A stretch of 25,528 bases of DNA from Ruminococcus sp. UBA6407 (GCA_002438605.1 DJPR01000046.1:11053-36580); one strand, 5' to 3'. Shown: positions 7,683 through 17,624, numbered from the stretch's first letter. Notes: generated by a model from the letters alone, not told the origin. Numbers and translations are program-made.

Positions 7683-8639
7683 TTATTTAAAATATTTTTT
7701 CATATATTCGGGAATTTCACAACAAATCTTAATATCATTGAGATAATACAGAAATGAGTTCTTATTAAAATTAAACTCCAGTTTATATGCACATAATGCC
7801 TGATATCCGCAATTATACTTTTTATTAACATGAGGATTTCCATATTTATTATCGCCCAGCAAAGGAGCATTAATATGTGCAAGGTGAGCTCTTATCTGAT
7901 GTGTTCTTCCTGTAATAAGGTGAACTTCTGTTAATGAAAGTTCATTTTTCTCATTTAAAACTTTGTATTCGGTTATTATTTTTTTATATCCTTCTATGAA
8001 TTTATCAGAAATTAAAACCTTATTTTCTTTGCTGTCTTTCTTATGAAATGCTGTAAGAATGTCACTTTCTTTCGGCGGACGTTTTGAAGTAACACATATA
8101 TATTTTTTTGAAATACAATTTCTTTCTTTTATTCCGGTATTTATTTCTCTAAGTGAAGCAGAATTTTTGGCAGCAATTACGAGTCCTGAAGTATTTTTAT
8201 CAAGACGGTTGCATAATGCAGGAATAAATGAATTTTCACTCTGAGGATCAAACTGCTTTGTTCTGATAAGATATATTAAAATTCTGTTTATTAATGTATC
8301 TTCACTTTTTTCGTTGTCAGTATGAACAACAAGTCCGACAGGCTTATCAACAACAAGTATATTTTCGTCCTCATACACAATATTTATATCCGAACTGTTA
8401 TCTATATTTTTTATATTTAAACGTTCATCAGAACTGCAAAAATCGTCTTTAATATATAAGGTGAGCTTGTCATTTTCCGAAAGAATATCAGAGCCTTCAC
8501 ATCTCCTGCCATTAAGCTTTATATCCTTTTTTCTGAACAATTTATACATCATGCTCTTTGGCAGTTTCGGCAAAGCTTTGGAAATAAATTTATCAACTCT
8601 CTGTCCGCTGTCATTTTTATTAATGATATATTCTTTCAC
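7683..8639 (-). CDS. RluA-family 23S rRNA (or similar) pseudouridine synthase, GTG start
   Basis: This 318-residue enzyme isomerises uridine to pseudouridine in large-subunit rRNA or a related RNA. An N-terminal S4 RNA-binding domain (about residues 12-65) is followed by the catalytic domain. The catalytic Asp147 lies in CNRLDKNTSG, the Firmicutes variant of the HRLD motif with Asn for His. The later motif GRTHQIRAHLAH is intact. The start codon is GTG at 8639. It is supported by AAGGAG eight bases upstream, by a correctly placed promoter, and by the absence of an early in-frame ATG. The length matches RluC/RluD-type proteins. The exact target uridine cannot be told from sequence. Confidence 0.94.
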   Translation of the reverse strand: MKEYIINKNDSGQRVDKFISKALPKLPKSMMYKLFRKKDIKLNGRRCEGSDILSENDKLTLYIKDDFCSSDERLNIKNIDNSSDINIVYEDENILVVDKPVGLVVHTDNEKSEDTLINRILIYLIRTKQFDPQSENSFIPALCNRLDKNTSGLVIAAKNSASLREINTGIKERNCISKKYICVTSKRPPKESDILTAFHKKDSKENKVLISDKFIEGYKKIITEYKVLNEKNELSLTEVHLITGRTHQIRAHLAHINAPLLGDNKYGNPHVNKKYNCGYQALCAYKLEFNFNKNSFLYYLNDIKICCEIPEYMKKYFK

Positions 8640-8683
8640 TTTTTATGCTCCTTAAAAAACTGTTTTCGCAAAACGTTGTTCCG

Positions 8684-8712
8684 AGTATATCACATTATAC
8701 TTTAAAAGTCAA
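8684..8712 (-). promoter_or_regulatory. Sigma-A promoter of the pseudouridine synthase gene
   Basis: On the minus strand TTGACT (8707-8712) and TATACT (8684-8689) have a spacing of exactly 17. The -35 box is part of the small palindrome GTCAAATTGAC, in the stretch between the divergent genes. Confidence 0.85.
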
Positions 8713-8782
8713 ATTGACATATTTTATATATACAAATTATTTTTAAGAATTTGGCATAAATGTACAAATTTTAAAAAATCAG

Positions 8783-8811
8783 TTGTCTTTTAATTATTGT
8801 TATGTTATAAT
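8783..8811 (+). promoter_or_regulatory. Sigma-A promoter of the GH25 lysozyme gene
   Basis: TTGTCT (8783-8788) and TATAAT (8806-8811) are 17 bases apart. Transcription would start near 8818, so ATG codons upstream of that (for example at 8797) cannot be the start of the protein. Confidence 0.8.
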
Positions 8812-8841
8812 TTACTAAGGTTCAATGAAAGGAAAATGCTT

Positions 8842-9918
8842 ATGAATAAATTTAAAAAAATAATTTCGGTGATGTCACTATGTGCATTAACTGTAAGCTC
8901 ATGCTTCACTTCACCGTTTTTATGTTTCGACAACATCTACGCTGCTGACGTTTCAAATAATGAACACAACGACACAATAATGATTAATTTAAATGAACTT
9001 TATGAAAATTCACTGCTTAATAATAATGAAGCATCAAATTCTGTAACAACTGCTCCTGTTACTTCAACTGCAAAAGCTTCCGTAACCACCACTGCTGCAA
9101 AAAAAACAACCGCAAAGGTCGTTACGACTACAGCTGTAAAAACTCCTGATGTAAAGACTTCTACAACTGCTATTAAAAAAGATGAACCTGTATTTAATGT
9201 GTTTGATGTTTATGATGAATACCAAATGCATATAAACACTACTACCACTACTACAACAATAACTACTACGACAACCACCACTACAACCACAAAAATATCA
9301 CGAGGTATTGACGTTTCTCAATGGCAAGGCAATATTACATGGACAAGCGTAAAAAAATCAAACATAGATTTTGCAATGATACGTTCAGGCTATGGAAACC
9401 TTACTTCACAGGAAGATCCTAAATTTAAAGATAACATCAAGGCTGCTCAGGCACAGGGGATACCCTGCGGTACATATTGGTACAGCTATGCAACTACTGT
9501 TGAAGACGCTTATCGTGAAGCAGAAGCCTGCTATCAGGTCATTAAAAATTATAAATTTGAATATCCTGTTGTTTTTGATATCGAAGAAAATCGTCAAAGG
9601 GATTTAAGCACTGCGACTGTATCGGGAATTATTGAAGCATTTTGTTCAACACTCGAAAGCAAGGGATATTACGTTTGCCTTTACAGCTATGCTAATTTCC
9701 TTAATACTAAGGTATATGAATCCACACTGAACAGATATGATATTTGGGTAGCTCATTATACTACAAATAAAAAACCTGATTTCAATGGAAAATACGGTAT
9801 GTGGCAATATTCAAGTACAGGTAAGGTCAATGGGATATCCGGTGATGTTGATTTAAATTATGGATATAAAAATTATCCGGCAATCATCAAATCGAAAAAA
9901 ATGAATGGTTTTAAGTAG
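8842..9918 (+). CDS. Secreted GH25 lysozyme with Thr-rich linker
   Basis: This 358-residue exported muramidase is expected to cut the glycan backbone of peptidoglycan. A signal peptide (MNKFKKIISVMS..., cleavage probably after IYA, about residue 35) is followed by a low-complexity Ser/Thr/Lys region. A nearly pure Thr stretch (about residues 133-151) comes next, then the GH25 domain from about residue 153 to the end. Catalytic residues are visible as Asp157 in GIDVSQWQG and the Asp246-x-Glu248 pair in FDIEEN. The start at 8842 is chosen because AAAGGA lies eight bases before it. ATG 8836 is too close and ATG 8797 is upstream of the transcription start. No cell-wall binding repeat or dockerin is seen. 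It could serve growth, or attack other bacteria. The sequence does not decide. Confidence 0.93.
   Translation: MNKFKKIISVMSLCALTVSSCFTSPFLCFDNIYAADVSNNEHNDTIMINLNELYENSLLNNNEASNSVTTAPVTSTAKASVTTTAAKKTTAKVVTTTAVKTPDVKTSTTAIKKDEPVFNVFDVYDEYQMHINTTTTTTTITTTTTTTTTTKISRGIDVSQWQGNITWTSVKKSNIDFAMIRSGYGNLTSQEDPKFKDNIKAAQAQGIPCGTYWYSYATTVEDAYREAEACYQVIKNYKFEYPVVFDIEENRQRDLSTATVSGIIEAFCSTLESKGYYVCLYSYANFLNTKVYESTLNRYDIWVAHYTTNKKPDFNGKYGMWQYSSTGKVNGISGDVDLNYGYKNYPAIIKSKKMNGFK
9237..9294 (+). repeat. ACN triplet repeat coding the Thr linker
   Basis: A run of ACT, ACC, ACA and ACG codons, broken only by an ATA, encodes the Thr stretch of the GH25 lysozyme. Mixed use of synonymous codons suggests selection for the protein run rather than recent slippage alone. 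Such Thr linkers separate modules in secreted enzymes of ruminococci. Confidence 0.85.
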
Positions 9919-9957
9919 AATCACCTTAGAAGCTAATCTCGTAATATAAAAAATCTA

Positions 9958-9986
9958 TTGACACTTTGATAAAAATATGATATCAT
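9958..9986 (+). promoter_or_regulatory. Sigma-A promoter of addB
   Basis: A consensus TTGACA (9958-9963) and TATCAT (9981-9986) are separated by 17 bases. The predicted start is near 9993, giving a leader of about 70 bases that contains the hairpin at 10015-10036. Confidence 0.85.
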
Positions 9987-10014
9987 ACACATATCATAAA
10001 TAAATTAAATCATG

Positions 10015-10044
10015 GGCGAATGGAAATCCATTCGCCTATTTTAT
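10015..10044 (+). terminator. Hairpin in the addB leader, terminator or attenuator
   Basis: A nine-bp perfect stem GGCGAATGG/CCATTCGCC has the tetraloop AAAT and is followed by TATTTTAT. It sits between the addB promoter and the ribosome-binding site at about 10054. It may end transcripts reading through from the lysozyme gene, but any addB transcript from the promoter at 9958 would also pass through it. Confidence 0.6.
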
Positions 10045-10064
10045 AGTATCTTGAAAGGAAAGCA

Positions 10065-13000
10065 ATGATAAAATTTATTACAGGTATATCAGGAAGCGGA
10101 AAATCCACACGTTTAATGGAATATATAAACGAACTTTCAGAGCAGAAGAAAGAGTTGTGTATAATAGTTCCTGAACAATTCTCTTATGAATTTGACAAAA
10201 ACCTTTATTATCATATCGGAGCTGTTAAATTCAATCAGCTTTTTTCGCTGACGTTTACAAGTCTTGCAAGACAGCTTTTTCAGCTTTACGGTGATATTAA
10301 CAGAAACGGTATATATGCAGATAATCTCTCAAAAATCATCATAATGCAGGAAGCGTTAATTAATATATCCAAAGCTCCTGACGGATTCAGAGAATTAAAA
10401 AAGCATTCAAAAAAGCAAGGCTTTATATCAGATATTCTTAAACTTGTTTCAGACCTCAAAAAAGCTAATATAACGCCTTTAAAGCTCAATGAAAAGTCAA
10501 TGCTTTTAAATGGACGTTTATGCAAAAAGGCAAATGATATTTCTGATATATATATGGAATATGAAAAACTATTGAAATCTTACGGACTAAAGGATAATCT
10601 TAACGATATTTCAGAAGCCGCTAAAATTGCTGCATATAATCAGTATTTTAAAAATAAGACCGTTTTTATTGACGAATTTGAAAGCTTTACAGGTGACCAA
10701 TATGAACTTCTGAAAGTTATGATTTCTGATGCTGATGATATATACATATGTTTGCGTACAGAGGACGTAAATGCAGGTGAATTTACTCTTTTTGAAACAG
10801 TCAACAGAACATATAAACACTTAACCTCGATTTGCAGGGAGCTTCACACCGACTATTCAAATGAAATATGTGACGGCTCATTCAGATATAATTCAGAGGA
10901 CTTGTCTTTTTTAAATAAAAACATACTCAGAAATAAAACAGCAGACTGCAAATGCACATCAGACAATATCAGCATTTTTGAATGCAGTGATTACTACAGT
11001 GAATGTGAATATGTATGTGCCGCAGTAAAACGTCTTATACATGATAATAATTTCAAATACAGTGATATATGCATTATTTCAAATAAAATTCAGGAGTATG
11101 CAGGACTGCTTGAATCCACATTTAAACGCTATGAAATACCATATTTTCTAAGTCTTGAAAAAAGCGTATCACATACATCACTAATGGTATTTATATCATC
11201 TTTGATTGATATTCTTGTTTCAAAAACATACAATTCGGATATGATATTCCGACTTGTTAAATGTGAACTGCTTGATATAAGTCTGACTGAAATATCACTT
11301 CTTGAAAACTACTGCTACAAGTGGAGCATAAACGGCAGTAAATGGAATAAGCCTTTTTCTGCTGATACTGACGAGGCAAAGGAAGCCGAAATTATAAGAG
11401 AAAAAATTATTGCTCCGCTTGAAGAACTTAAAAATAAATGTAATGACTGCAATGTTAAAACAGTTTGCAGTGAAATTTACAATTACATAATCAAAATGGG
11501 TACGGATAAAAAAATCGCTTCAATTATGGGTGACTTCATTCAGGAGAATAAGGATTACCTTGCTTCCGAGCAAAAAAGGATATGGGGTTTTCTTATGGAT
11601 ATTCTTGACAGTCTCAACAGTATCATTGGCGATAAAGTCATTTCAATGAGTGAGTTCAGTCTGCTTTTCAAAACTCTGCTTGCACAGATACAATTTTCAG
11701 TTCCGCCGCAGACATTGGACAGCGTAACTGTTGCATCTGCACAAACCGCACGTCTGAACTCTCCAAAGGTTGTATTTGTTATAGGTGCTAATGAGGGAGA
11801 TTTTCCTAACTCTATCAATATGCATGGACTGCTTTCAGAAGAAGAAAAATTAAAGCTTTCTGAAATAGGTCTTGACATTTCACGTTCTGCCGTAAGCCTG
11901 ATTGCTGATGAAAGACTTATTGTATATAAGTCGCTTTCAGTTGCATCTGATAAATTGTACATCACTTATCCCCTTTCCGACCTTTCAGGTCAGGTCGAAT
12001 ACCCTGCACAAATAATAAAGTCCTTAATAGGACTTTTTGAAAACGGCAGTAAACTAAGAATAACGGAAAATGAAGTACAGCCGCACTTTTACGCTGTAAC
12101 AAAGCAGTCTGCATTTTATCATTTTATGCAGTCACAGAAAAATAATAGCAACTCTGTTATGTCTGTAAAGGCATTATTGGAAAATGATGAAGAATACCGT
12201 TCAAAAATCGAGTTTGTTTATTCTCAGTATAATTTCAACGGTGAACATTTCGTAAATGATAAGGAAATGCTTGAAAGACTTAAAAGCTTTGTTCCGTTAA
12301 GACTCTCCCCTACTAAATTTGAGTGTTACAACGGCTGTCATTTTAAATATTTCTGTTCTGAATGTCTTAAAATTGTACAAAGAGAACGAGTGGAGCTTAA
12401 CCCTGTTTATACAGGAAATATCATTCACAGCTGCTTTAATCATCTGCTTGCAGAGAACAATAAAAACAAATTTGTTTCTATGAGCATTGAAGAAATAAGG
12501 CATATGGTTTCAGAATGTGCCTGCAATTATAGAAAAAAGAATATGAGCGGTGACTTTGATGCAACTCCAAGATTTGAAATGAATTTTGAAAAATTTACAA
12601 ATCAGATAACTAAAGTTGCAGCTCACTTGCAGCAGGAGTTAATGATTTCTGATTTCACACCTGTTCAGTTTGAATATAATCTGAGGACTTCAAAACCGCT
12701 TGCTTTGAATTTTGCAAACGGAAAATCACTTGAATTTGGCGGAATTGTTGACCGTATAGATACATGTACCATAAATGATAAAAAATACATACGGATTGTA
12801 GACTACAAAAGCAGCAAGAAGTATCTTGACCCGATAAGTCTTAATAACGGAATAAATATGCAGATGCTTCTTTACCTTTTCACACTTACAGAAAATAACA
12901 ATATCTTTTCAGGGTACAGCCCAGCAGGTGTTATGTACTCCCCTGTTACAATCAATGCTCCTGTTGCTGATGATACAAGAAATGAAACGGAAAACAGTAC

Positions 13001-13388
13001 ACATATTAATTCCAGTCTTAAAACAAGCGGACTTCTAATAAATGATGATAGTGTTCTGAATGCTATGGAAAATGGAATAAGCGGAAAATATATTCCTGTT
13101 AAAGTAAGCAAAAGTAAAAAAACCGACAAAAATTCTGCCTGTATTTCAGAAGATTCATTCAGCAGACTTCGTGACTTTTCATACAAAAAGCTCACAGAAA
13201 CAGCAGAATTGATTTACAGTGGAAACTTTGAAGCAAATCCGCTTGTTACTTCATCATTTGATGCTTGTGCTTTTTGTGATTACAGCGGTATCTGCGGTAT
13301 AAACAATAAAAACACATCAAGAAACGGTACTGAAAACGATATGAACGAAATACATCAGATATTAGAGGAAGAAAAGGAGAAAGAATAA
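10065..13388 (+). CDS. addB: AddB, helicase-nuclease subunit B (RexB-like)
   Basis: AddB is the second subunit of the AddAB enzyme that unwinds and resects DNA ends for RecA-dependent repair. The 1107-residue protein has a Walker A motif at residues 7-15 (GISGSGKST). The C-terminal RecB-type nuclease motif IVDYKSSK is near residue 911. The cysteines that hold the AddB [4Fe-4S] cluster are visible, one or more in ECYNGCHFKYFC (about 754-765) and three in CAFCDYSGIC (about 1067-1076). Length fits the Firmicutes AddB range. AAAGGA lies before the ATG at 10065. Its stop overlaps the addA start by one base (TAATG), so translation is coupled and a fixed ratio of the subunits is expected. Confidence 0.95.
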   Translation: MIKFITGISGSGKSTRLMEYINELSEQKKELCIIVPEQFSYEFDKNLYYHIGAVKFNQLFSLTFTSLARQLFQLYGDINRNGIYADNLSKIIIMQEALINISKAPDGFRELKKHSKKQGFISDILKLVSDLKKANITPLKLNEKSMLLNGRLCKKANDISDIYMEYEKLLKSYGLKDNLNDISEAAKIAAYNQYFKNKTVFIDEFESFTGDQYELLKVMISDADDIYICLRTEDVNAGEFTLFETVNRTYKHLTSICRELHTDYSNEICDGSFRYNSEDLSFLNKNILRNKTADCKCTSDNISIFECSDYYSECEYVCAAVKRLIHDNNFKYSDICIISNKIQEYAGLLESTFKRYEIPYFLSLEKSVSHTSLMVFISSLIDILVSKTYNSDMIFRLVKCELLDISLTEISLLENYCYKWSINGSKWNKPFSADTDEAKEAEIIREKIIAPLEELKNKCNDCNVKTVCSEIYNYIIKMGTDKKIASIMGDFIQENKDYLASEQKRIWGFLMDILDSLNSIIGDKVISMSEFSLLFKTLLAQIQFSVPPQTLDSVTVASAQTARLNSPKVVFVIGANEGDFPNSINMHGLLSEEEKLKLSEIGLDISRSAVSLIADERLIVYKSLSVASDKLYITYPLSDLSGQVEYPAQIIKSLIGLFENGSKLRITENEVQPHFYAVTKQSAFYHFMQSQKNNSNSVMSVKALLENDEEYRSKIEFVYSQYNFNGEHFVNDKEMLERLKSFVPLRLSPTKFECYNGCHFKYFCSECLKIVQRERVELNPVYTGNIIHSCFNHLLAENNKNKFVSMSIEEIRHMVSECACNYRKKNMSGDFDATPRFEMNFEKFTNQITKVAAHLQQELMISDFTPVQFEYNLRTSKPLALNFANGKSLEFGGIVDRIDTCTINDKKYIRIVDYKSSKKYLDPISLNNGINMQMLLYLFTLTENNNIFSGYSPAGVMYSPVTINAPVADDTRNETENSTHINSSLKTSGLLINDDSVLNAMENGISGKYIPVKVSKSKKTDKNSACISEDSFSRLRDFSYKKLTETAELIYSGNFEANPLVTSSFDACAFCDYSGICGINNKNTSRNGTENDMNEIHQILEEEKEKE

Positions 13389-16300
13389 TGGCTTGGACTT
13401 CACAGCAGGAAATGGCTATAAACGCAAGAAACTGTTCTGTAATCGTTTCTGCGGCGGCAGGAAGCGGCAAAACTGCTGTACTGGTAGAACGTCTTGTAAG
13501 TATGCTTACAGATAAGGAAAATCCTGTAAGAGCTGACAGAATGATTATTGCCACATTTACAAATGACGCTGCATCAGAGCTGCGTCAAAGACTTAATTTG
13601 AAACTTCTCGGAAAAATAAATGAAGAACCCGAAAATTTATATCTGCTTAAACAATATACACTTTTGCAGAATGCAAAAATATCTACTATAAATTCATTCT
13701 GCTTTGATTTACTGAGAGATAACATATCCAATCAGGGTATAACCTCTGACTTCTCCGTTCTTGACGAGTCGATAGACAAGCTCATTACAAATGAAGCACT
13801 GGAAGAAACCCTTGACTTATGGTGCAGAAACAGAAAAAGTGATATTGAGTTCCTTTACGATAAGTTCTGTATAAAAAATGACAGCAACCTGATTACTCTT
13901 ATTTGTGAAGCAGACAAGTTCCTATCTTCTCTTGCAATGCCTGATTTATGGCTTGAAAAAACTCTTGACGAGCTTAATAAGCCTTTGGAAGATACAATTT
14001 ACTATAAAAGGCTTAAAGAAGAAAATAGTGAACGCTTGAAATCTGCTATTAAACTTGCAGAAGAAAATATTGAATTAATACCTGAAATTTTTTACGATGA
14101 CACTCCGCAGAGTGCAAAGGCATTTCAGAAATCAGAGGAACAGGCTGAAAATGACCTCATTTTAACCAAGCATGTATCAGACGTTCTGAATGGCAGCAGT
14201 CCTGAAAGTATTAAAAACAAAATTGCTGAATGTATTTCCTTTGACAGAATTGTAACCGTCAAAAAGGATATACAGCATGACGAAAATCTCCGTAATATTT
14301 ACAAATCCAACAGAAGTGAATTAACTGCACTTGTAAAAAAGTGCTTTTCACAGGTTCAGGATATTGAAACAGATGTTAATGAGGTCAGGGACACTTTTTC
14401 CCTTTTTAAAGAAATGATTGAAGATTATCACAAAATACTCTGGAATAAAAAAACTGAAAAAAATGCAATCAACTTTAATGACGGTGAACGTCTTGCTCTT
14501 GAACTGCTTGCCGATACAGACCAAAACGGACATATTGTTCAATCTCAGACTGCTGAGAGTATTTCTGATTACTACGATATAATAATGATTGACGAGTATC
14601 AGGACTCGAACGACAAACAGGACTTGATTTTTAAACTCATTTCTAAAAATTACAAGACCGATAAAAACGGTGTTCCGTGTTATGGTGACAATGCTTTTCT
14701 TGTTGGTGACGTGAAACAGTCAATTTATAAGTTCAGACTTGCAAATCCGCAGAACTTTATATATACGCTTAATTCATCTTCCGAGTTTTCATATGGAACT
14801 CATAATACGAATACATTTATCAAGCTTAACAAGAATTTCAGAAGTTCAAGGCACGTTATTGACTTTGTTAATTATATTTTCTGCAATATAATGTCAAAGA
14901 ATTGCGGAGATATTGTATATGATGAAAGTGAAATGCTTTATTTTGGTTCACTAAACTACAAGAACGACACTGATAATGAAGATAATAAAACTGAAATCAT
15001 GCTGATAAATGAAACTGATGAAGAAGCTGATGCTGAAAAGCCTGATAATTCGGAAGCCTGTATTACTGCAAAAAAAATATTTGAAATGATAGAAAACAAG
15101 GTACTTGTCAGAGTTGATGAACATAAAACACGTCCATGCGAGGCAAAAGACTTTTGTATATTGGTGAGAAAGAATAAATACACAAGCAACTATATCAAAG
15201 AACTGCAAAAGCTTGGAATCAACGCAAGAGGTGAGGAAGAAAAAGGCTATCTGAAATCCAGAGAGGTAATGGTTCTTCTCGACCTTTTAAGAATTATTGA
15301 TAATCCCCTGCTTGATATTTCAATTACTGCTGTAATGATGTCACCTATGTATATGTTTACAGCCCAAGACCTTGCTGAGATACGAATTGCGGATAAGGAA
15401 TCATACATATATCTTATTATAGAAAAAATCGTAAGCGGTGAATATGAGGTCAACAATGCTCTTAGAGAGAAGTGTACTCACTTTTTAAACTCACTTTATC
15501 ATTTCAGATTACAGGCAGTAACGCTTTCGGCAGAAGAACTCATTAAAAACATATATGACATGACTGATTTTATAACCGTTATGCAGCTTTATACTGACGG
15601 TGAGAAAAAACGTGCAAATCTTAGATTTCTTATAAATTACGCTCATAATTACGAAACAGGATATAATAATTCAGGCGGCGTATCAGGCTTTATCCGCTAC
15701 ATAGACCGAATTATTGCTATGGGAGATGATTTTTCACAGGGAAAAATCAGTGCATCATCAGATAATTATGTTTCAGTAAAAACAATGCATAAATCAAAAG
15801 GACTTGAATATCCGTTTATTTTCTTAGTAGAAACAGAAACTGCATTCAGAAACGACTATCCGCAGGTTCTTATGAGTACAGATAACAGAGTCGGATTTGT
15901 TGTCAATAATCCTGAAACCGTAAGACGTTACAGAACTATCCCCTACACCCAAATACTTGAAAAAAATAAGGCTGATATTTGCAGTGAAGAAATGCGTTTG
16001 TTTTATGTTGCACTTACAAGAGCAAAGCAAAAACTTTTTTTACTTCTTAAAGCAGATGAAAAACAGCTTAAACGTGTTGATGCACTATGCTGTCAGCTGA
16101 TTGCAGATAAAAATAATATCAGAAAAACTGCTGAAAAAGCAAGCTCAATAAGTGATTGGCTCTGGCTTTGCCTTATATCTCATAGAAAATTCAAAAAGAT
16201 ATGTGAACAGCTTGATTATGAGTTTATGTCCTGTCCTGATGTTCAGTCTGAACAGGAGCTGTTCGGTATAGATTTTTATTGTCCGCAGTTAATTTTACAG

Positions 16301-17017
16301 CAGCATAATCAGGAAAAACAAAAATACTATCCTGATACTGAAATCATTAAGGAAATAAAGTCAATATGGGATATGAATTATGATACGGAGCTTTCCACTA
16401 CTCCTGCAAAGCTGAGTGTAACTCAGATTGCAAAAAAGGTAAGCAATATAGGTGACTTTCTGAACTGCACATTAAAACGTCCGGACTTCAAAACAGAAAA
16501 CACTTCTTTAACCGGTACAGAACGAGGAACTGCAATACACACTTTTCTGCAATATTGTGACTTTGAAAATGCAATTTCTGATATTGAAAATGAAATCTGG
16601 AATATGATAGACAAAGGCTACATTTCAGAGAGTGAGGGAGCAGTTATACCACGAAAGAAAATAATTGCTTTTTTTCAAAGCAGTCTTTACAAAAGAATTA
16701 AATCAGCAGATAAGGTTAATCGTGAAATGAAATTTATGATCGCACTTGATGAACTTGATTTTAACAATGAAATCAATCAAAAATTTAAAAATTCTCATGG
16801 CATGATTAAGGGCATTATGGACTTGGTTTTTCAGGAAGATGATATGCTTGTACTCGTCGATTACAAGTCCGACAGAGGAAATAATGCTCAAAAACTAAAG
16901 GAAAAGTACAGTCTGCAAATGAACCTGTATAAACAGGCTCTTGAAATTATTACTTCAATGCCTGTTAAAGAGGTTTACCTCTATTCTGTTGAAATGGAAA
17001 AGGAAATATTACTGTAA
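13388..17017 (+). CDS. addA: AddA, helicase-nuclease subunit A
   Basis: AddA is the UvrD-like 3'-5' helicase and nuclease subunit of AddAB. The 1209-residue protein begins with a Q-motif-like TSQQEMAI, then Walker A AAAGSGKT (residues 22-29). It carries the helicase motif MIDEYQDSN, later VKTMHKSKGLEYPFIF (motif V region) and FYVALTRAKQKL (motif VI), and ends with the RecB-family nuclease LVDYKSD (Asp1158, Lys1160). Both nuclease sites of the complex are thus intact. AAGGAG at 13374-13379 lies inside the end of addB. A small membrane protein follows 14 bases after the stop. The length is usual for the family. Confidence 0.97.
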   Translation: MAWTSQQEMAINARNCSVIVSAAAGSGKTAVLVERLVSMLTDKENPVRADRMIIATFTNDAASELRQRLNLKLLGKINEEPENLYLLKQYTLLQNAKISTINSFCFDLLRDNISNQGITSDFSVLDESIDKLITNEALEETLDLWCRNRKSDIEFLYDKFCIKNDSNLITLICEADKFLSSLAMPDLWLEKTLDELNKPLEDTIYYKRLKEENSERLKSAIKLAEENIELIPEIFYDDTPQSAKAFQKSEEQAENDLILTKHVSDVLNGSSPESIKNKIAECISFDRIVTVKKDIQHDENLRNIYKSNRSELTALVKKCFSQVQDIETDVNEVRDTFSLFKEMIEDYHKILWNKKTEKNAINFNDGERLALELLADTDQNGHIVQSQTAESISDYYDIIMIDEYQDSNDKQDLIFKLISKNYKTDKNGVPCYGDNAFLVGDVKQSIYKFRLANPQNFIYTLNSSSEFSYGTHNTNTFIKLNKNFRSSRHVIDFVNYIFCNIMSKNCGDIVYDESEMLYFGSLNYKNDTDNEDNKTEIMLINETDEEADAEKPDNSEACITAKKIFEMIENKVLVRVDEHKTRPCEAKDFCILVRKNKYTSNYIKELQKLGINARGEEEKGYLKSREVMVLLDLLRIIDNPLLDISITAVMMSPMYMFTAQDLAEIRIADKESYIYLIIEKIVSGEYEVNNALREKCTHFLNSLYHFRLQAVTLSAEELIKNIYDMTDFITVMQLYTDGEKKRANLRFLINYAHNYETGYNNSGGVSGFIRYIDRIIAMGDDFSQGKISASSDNYVSVKTMHKSKGLEYPFIFLVETETAFRNDYPQVLMSTDNRVGFVVNNPETVRRYRTIPYTQILEKNKADICSEEMRLFYVALTRAKQKLFLLLKADEKQLKRVDALCCQLIADKNNIRKTAEKASSISDWLWLCLISHRKFKKICEQLDYEFMSCPDVQSEQELFGIDFYCPQLILQQHNQEKQKYYPDTEIIKEIKSIWDMNYDTELSTTPAKLSVTQIAKKVSNIGDFLNCTLKRPDFKTENTSLTGTERGTAIHTFLQYCDFENAISDIENEIWNMIDKGYISESEGAVIPRKKIIAFFQSSLYKRIKSADKVNREMKFMIALDELDFNNEINQKFKNSHGMIKGIMDLVFQEDDMLVLVDYKSDRGNNAQKLKEKYSLQMNLYKQALEIITSMPVKEVYLYSVEMEKEILL

Positions 17018-17031
17018 AGGAGAAATTCAGC

Positions 17032-17490
17032 ATGGAGCTTTTGGTTTTTGCAGCAATTATAGTTGTATTGCTGTTAGTATTGGGAGTTAATTATTTCTTT
17101 ATTATTTTATTGCTGCTTGGAGCAATTGAACTGCTCCTGATTGGAATTTCATTATTTTTTATTATTTCTATGATTATGCTTATTTTTTCTAAAAAAGTAC
17201 CGGCAGTTTTTAATGGATTCAAAGAAAAAAACAACTATAAAAATGCTTGCTATTTAATTGAAAATGATAATATCAAAAACTTATTTCCTGCTGAAAAGGT
17301 TATGCAGAGTAAAATATATAATCCCAATACAGTATGCAATGTTTACTTGTTCAGTTTTAAAAATATTAAGTGTATTTTTGATAAGCACAGTATTAAAATT
17401 ACCATATGCGGTTTAGTTTTATCAATTTTAGGACTTATTCTTCTTTCATTAATCATATTTCCTGCTGTTTTATCTCTTTTTGCTGAATGA
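17032..17490 (+). CDS. Small integral membrane protein, unknown function
   Basis: I do not recognise this 152-residue protein. It has a very hydrophobic N-terminal third (residues 1-52, probably two membrane segments), a polar central region of about 65 residues with a Lys/Asn-rich stretch, and a third membrane segment at about 123-150. AAGGAG nine bases before the ATG and the gap of only 14 bases after addA make it the last gene of the addBA operon. No catalytic or metal motif stands out. It could be unrelated to DNA repair and simply share the transcript. Confidence 0.75.
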   Translation: MELLVFAAIIVVLLLVLGVNYFFIILLLLGAIELLLIGISLFFIISMIMLIFSKKVPAVFNGFKEKNNYKNACYLIENDNIKNLFPAEKVMQSKIYNPNTVCNVYLFSFKNIKCIFDKHSIKITICGLVLSILGLILLSLIIFPAVLSLFAE

Positions 17491-17532
17491 TTTGCATGTG
17501 TATAATCAGCAGAATAAAATGATTTATCATGT

Positions 17533-17571
17533 TTATACTAAAGCACGTCAAAAAACTTTGTTTAGTGCTAT
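17533..17571 (+). repeat. Palindromic intergenic repeat, copy 4 (diverged)
   Basis: The sequence ACTAAAGCACGTCAAAAAACTTTGTTTAGTGCTA, given here in two parts (17537 onward), keeps the loop CACGTCAAAAAA and the right half CTTTGTTTAGTGCT. The left arm is shortened to ACTAAAG. It lies between the addBA operon and rubrerythrin. Confidence 0.55.
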
Positions 17572-17596
17572 CACAAAAATAATATTCACGTTTTAC

Positions 17597-17624
17597 AGGA
17601 CATCAGTCAAACGATTGATGTCCT
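17597..17624 (+). terminator. Hairpin downstream of the addBA operon, possible terminator
   Basis: A 12-pair stem (AGGACATCAGTC with GATTGATGTCCT, one G-T pair) has the tetraloop AAAC. The following TAACTTGTTTA is a poor T-run, so termination strength is uncertain. Confidence 0.5.

Noticed and set aside
8797..8841. Longer start for the GH25 lysozyme
   Set aside because: It lies upstream of the predicted transcription start and overlaps the -10 box. The shorter form gives a clean signal peptide.
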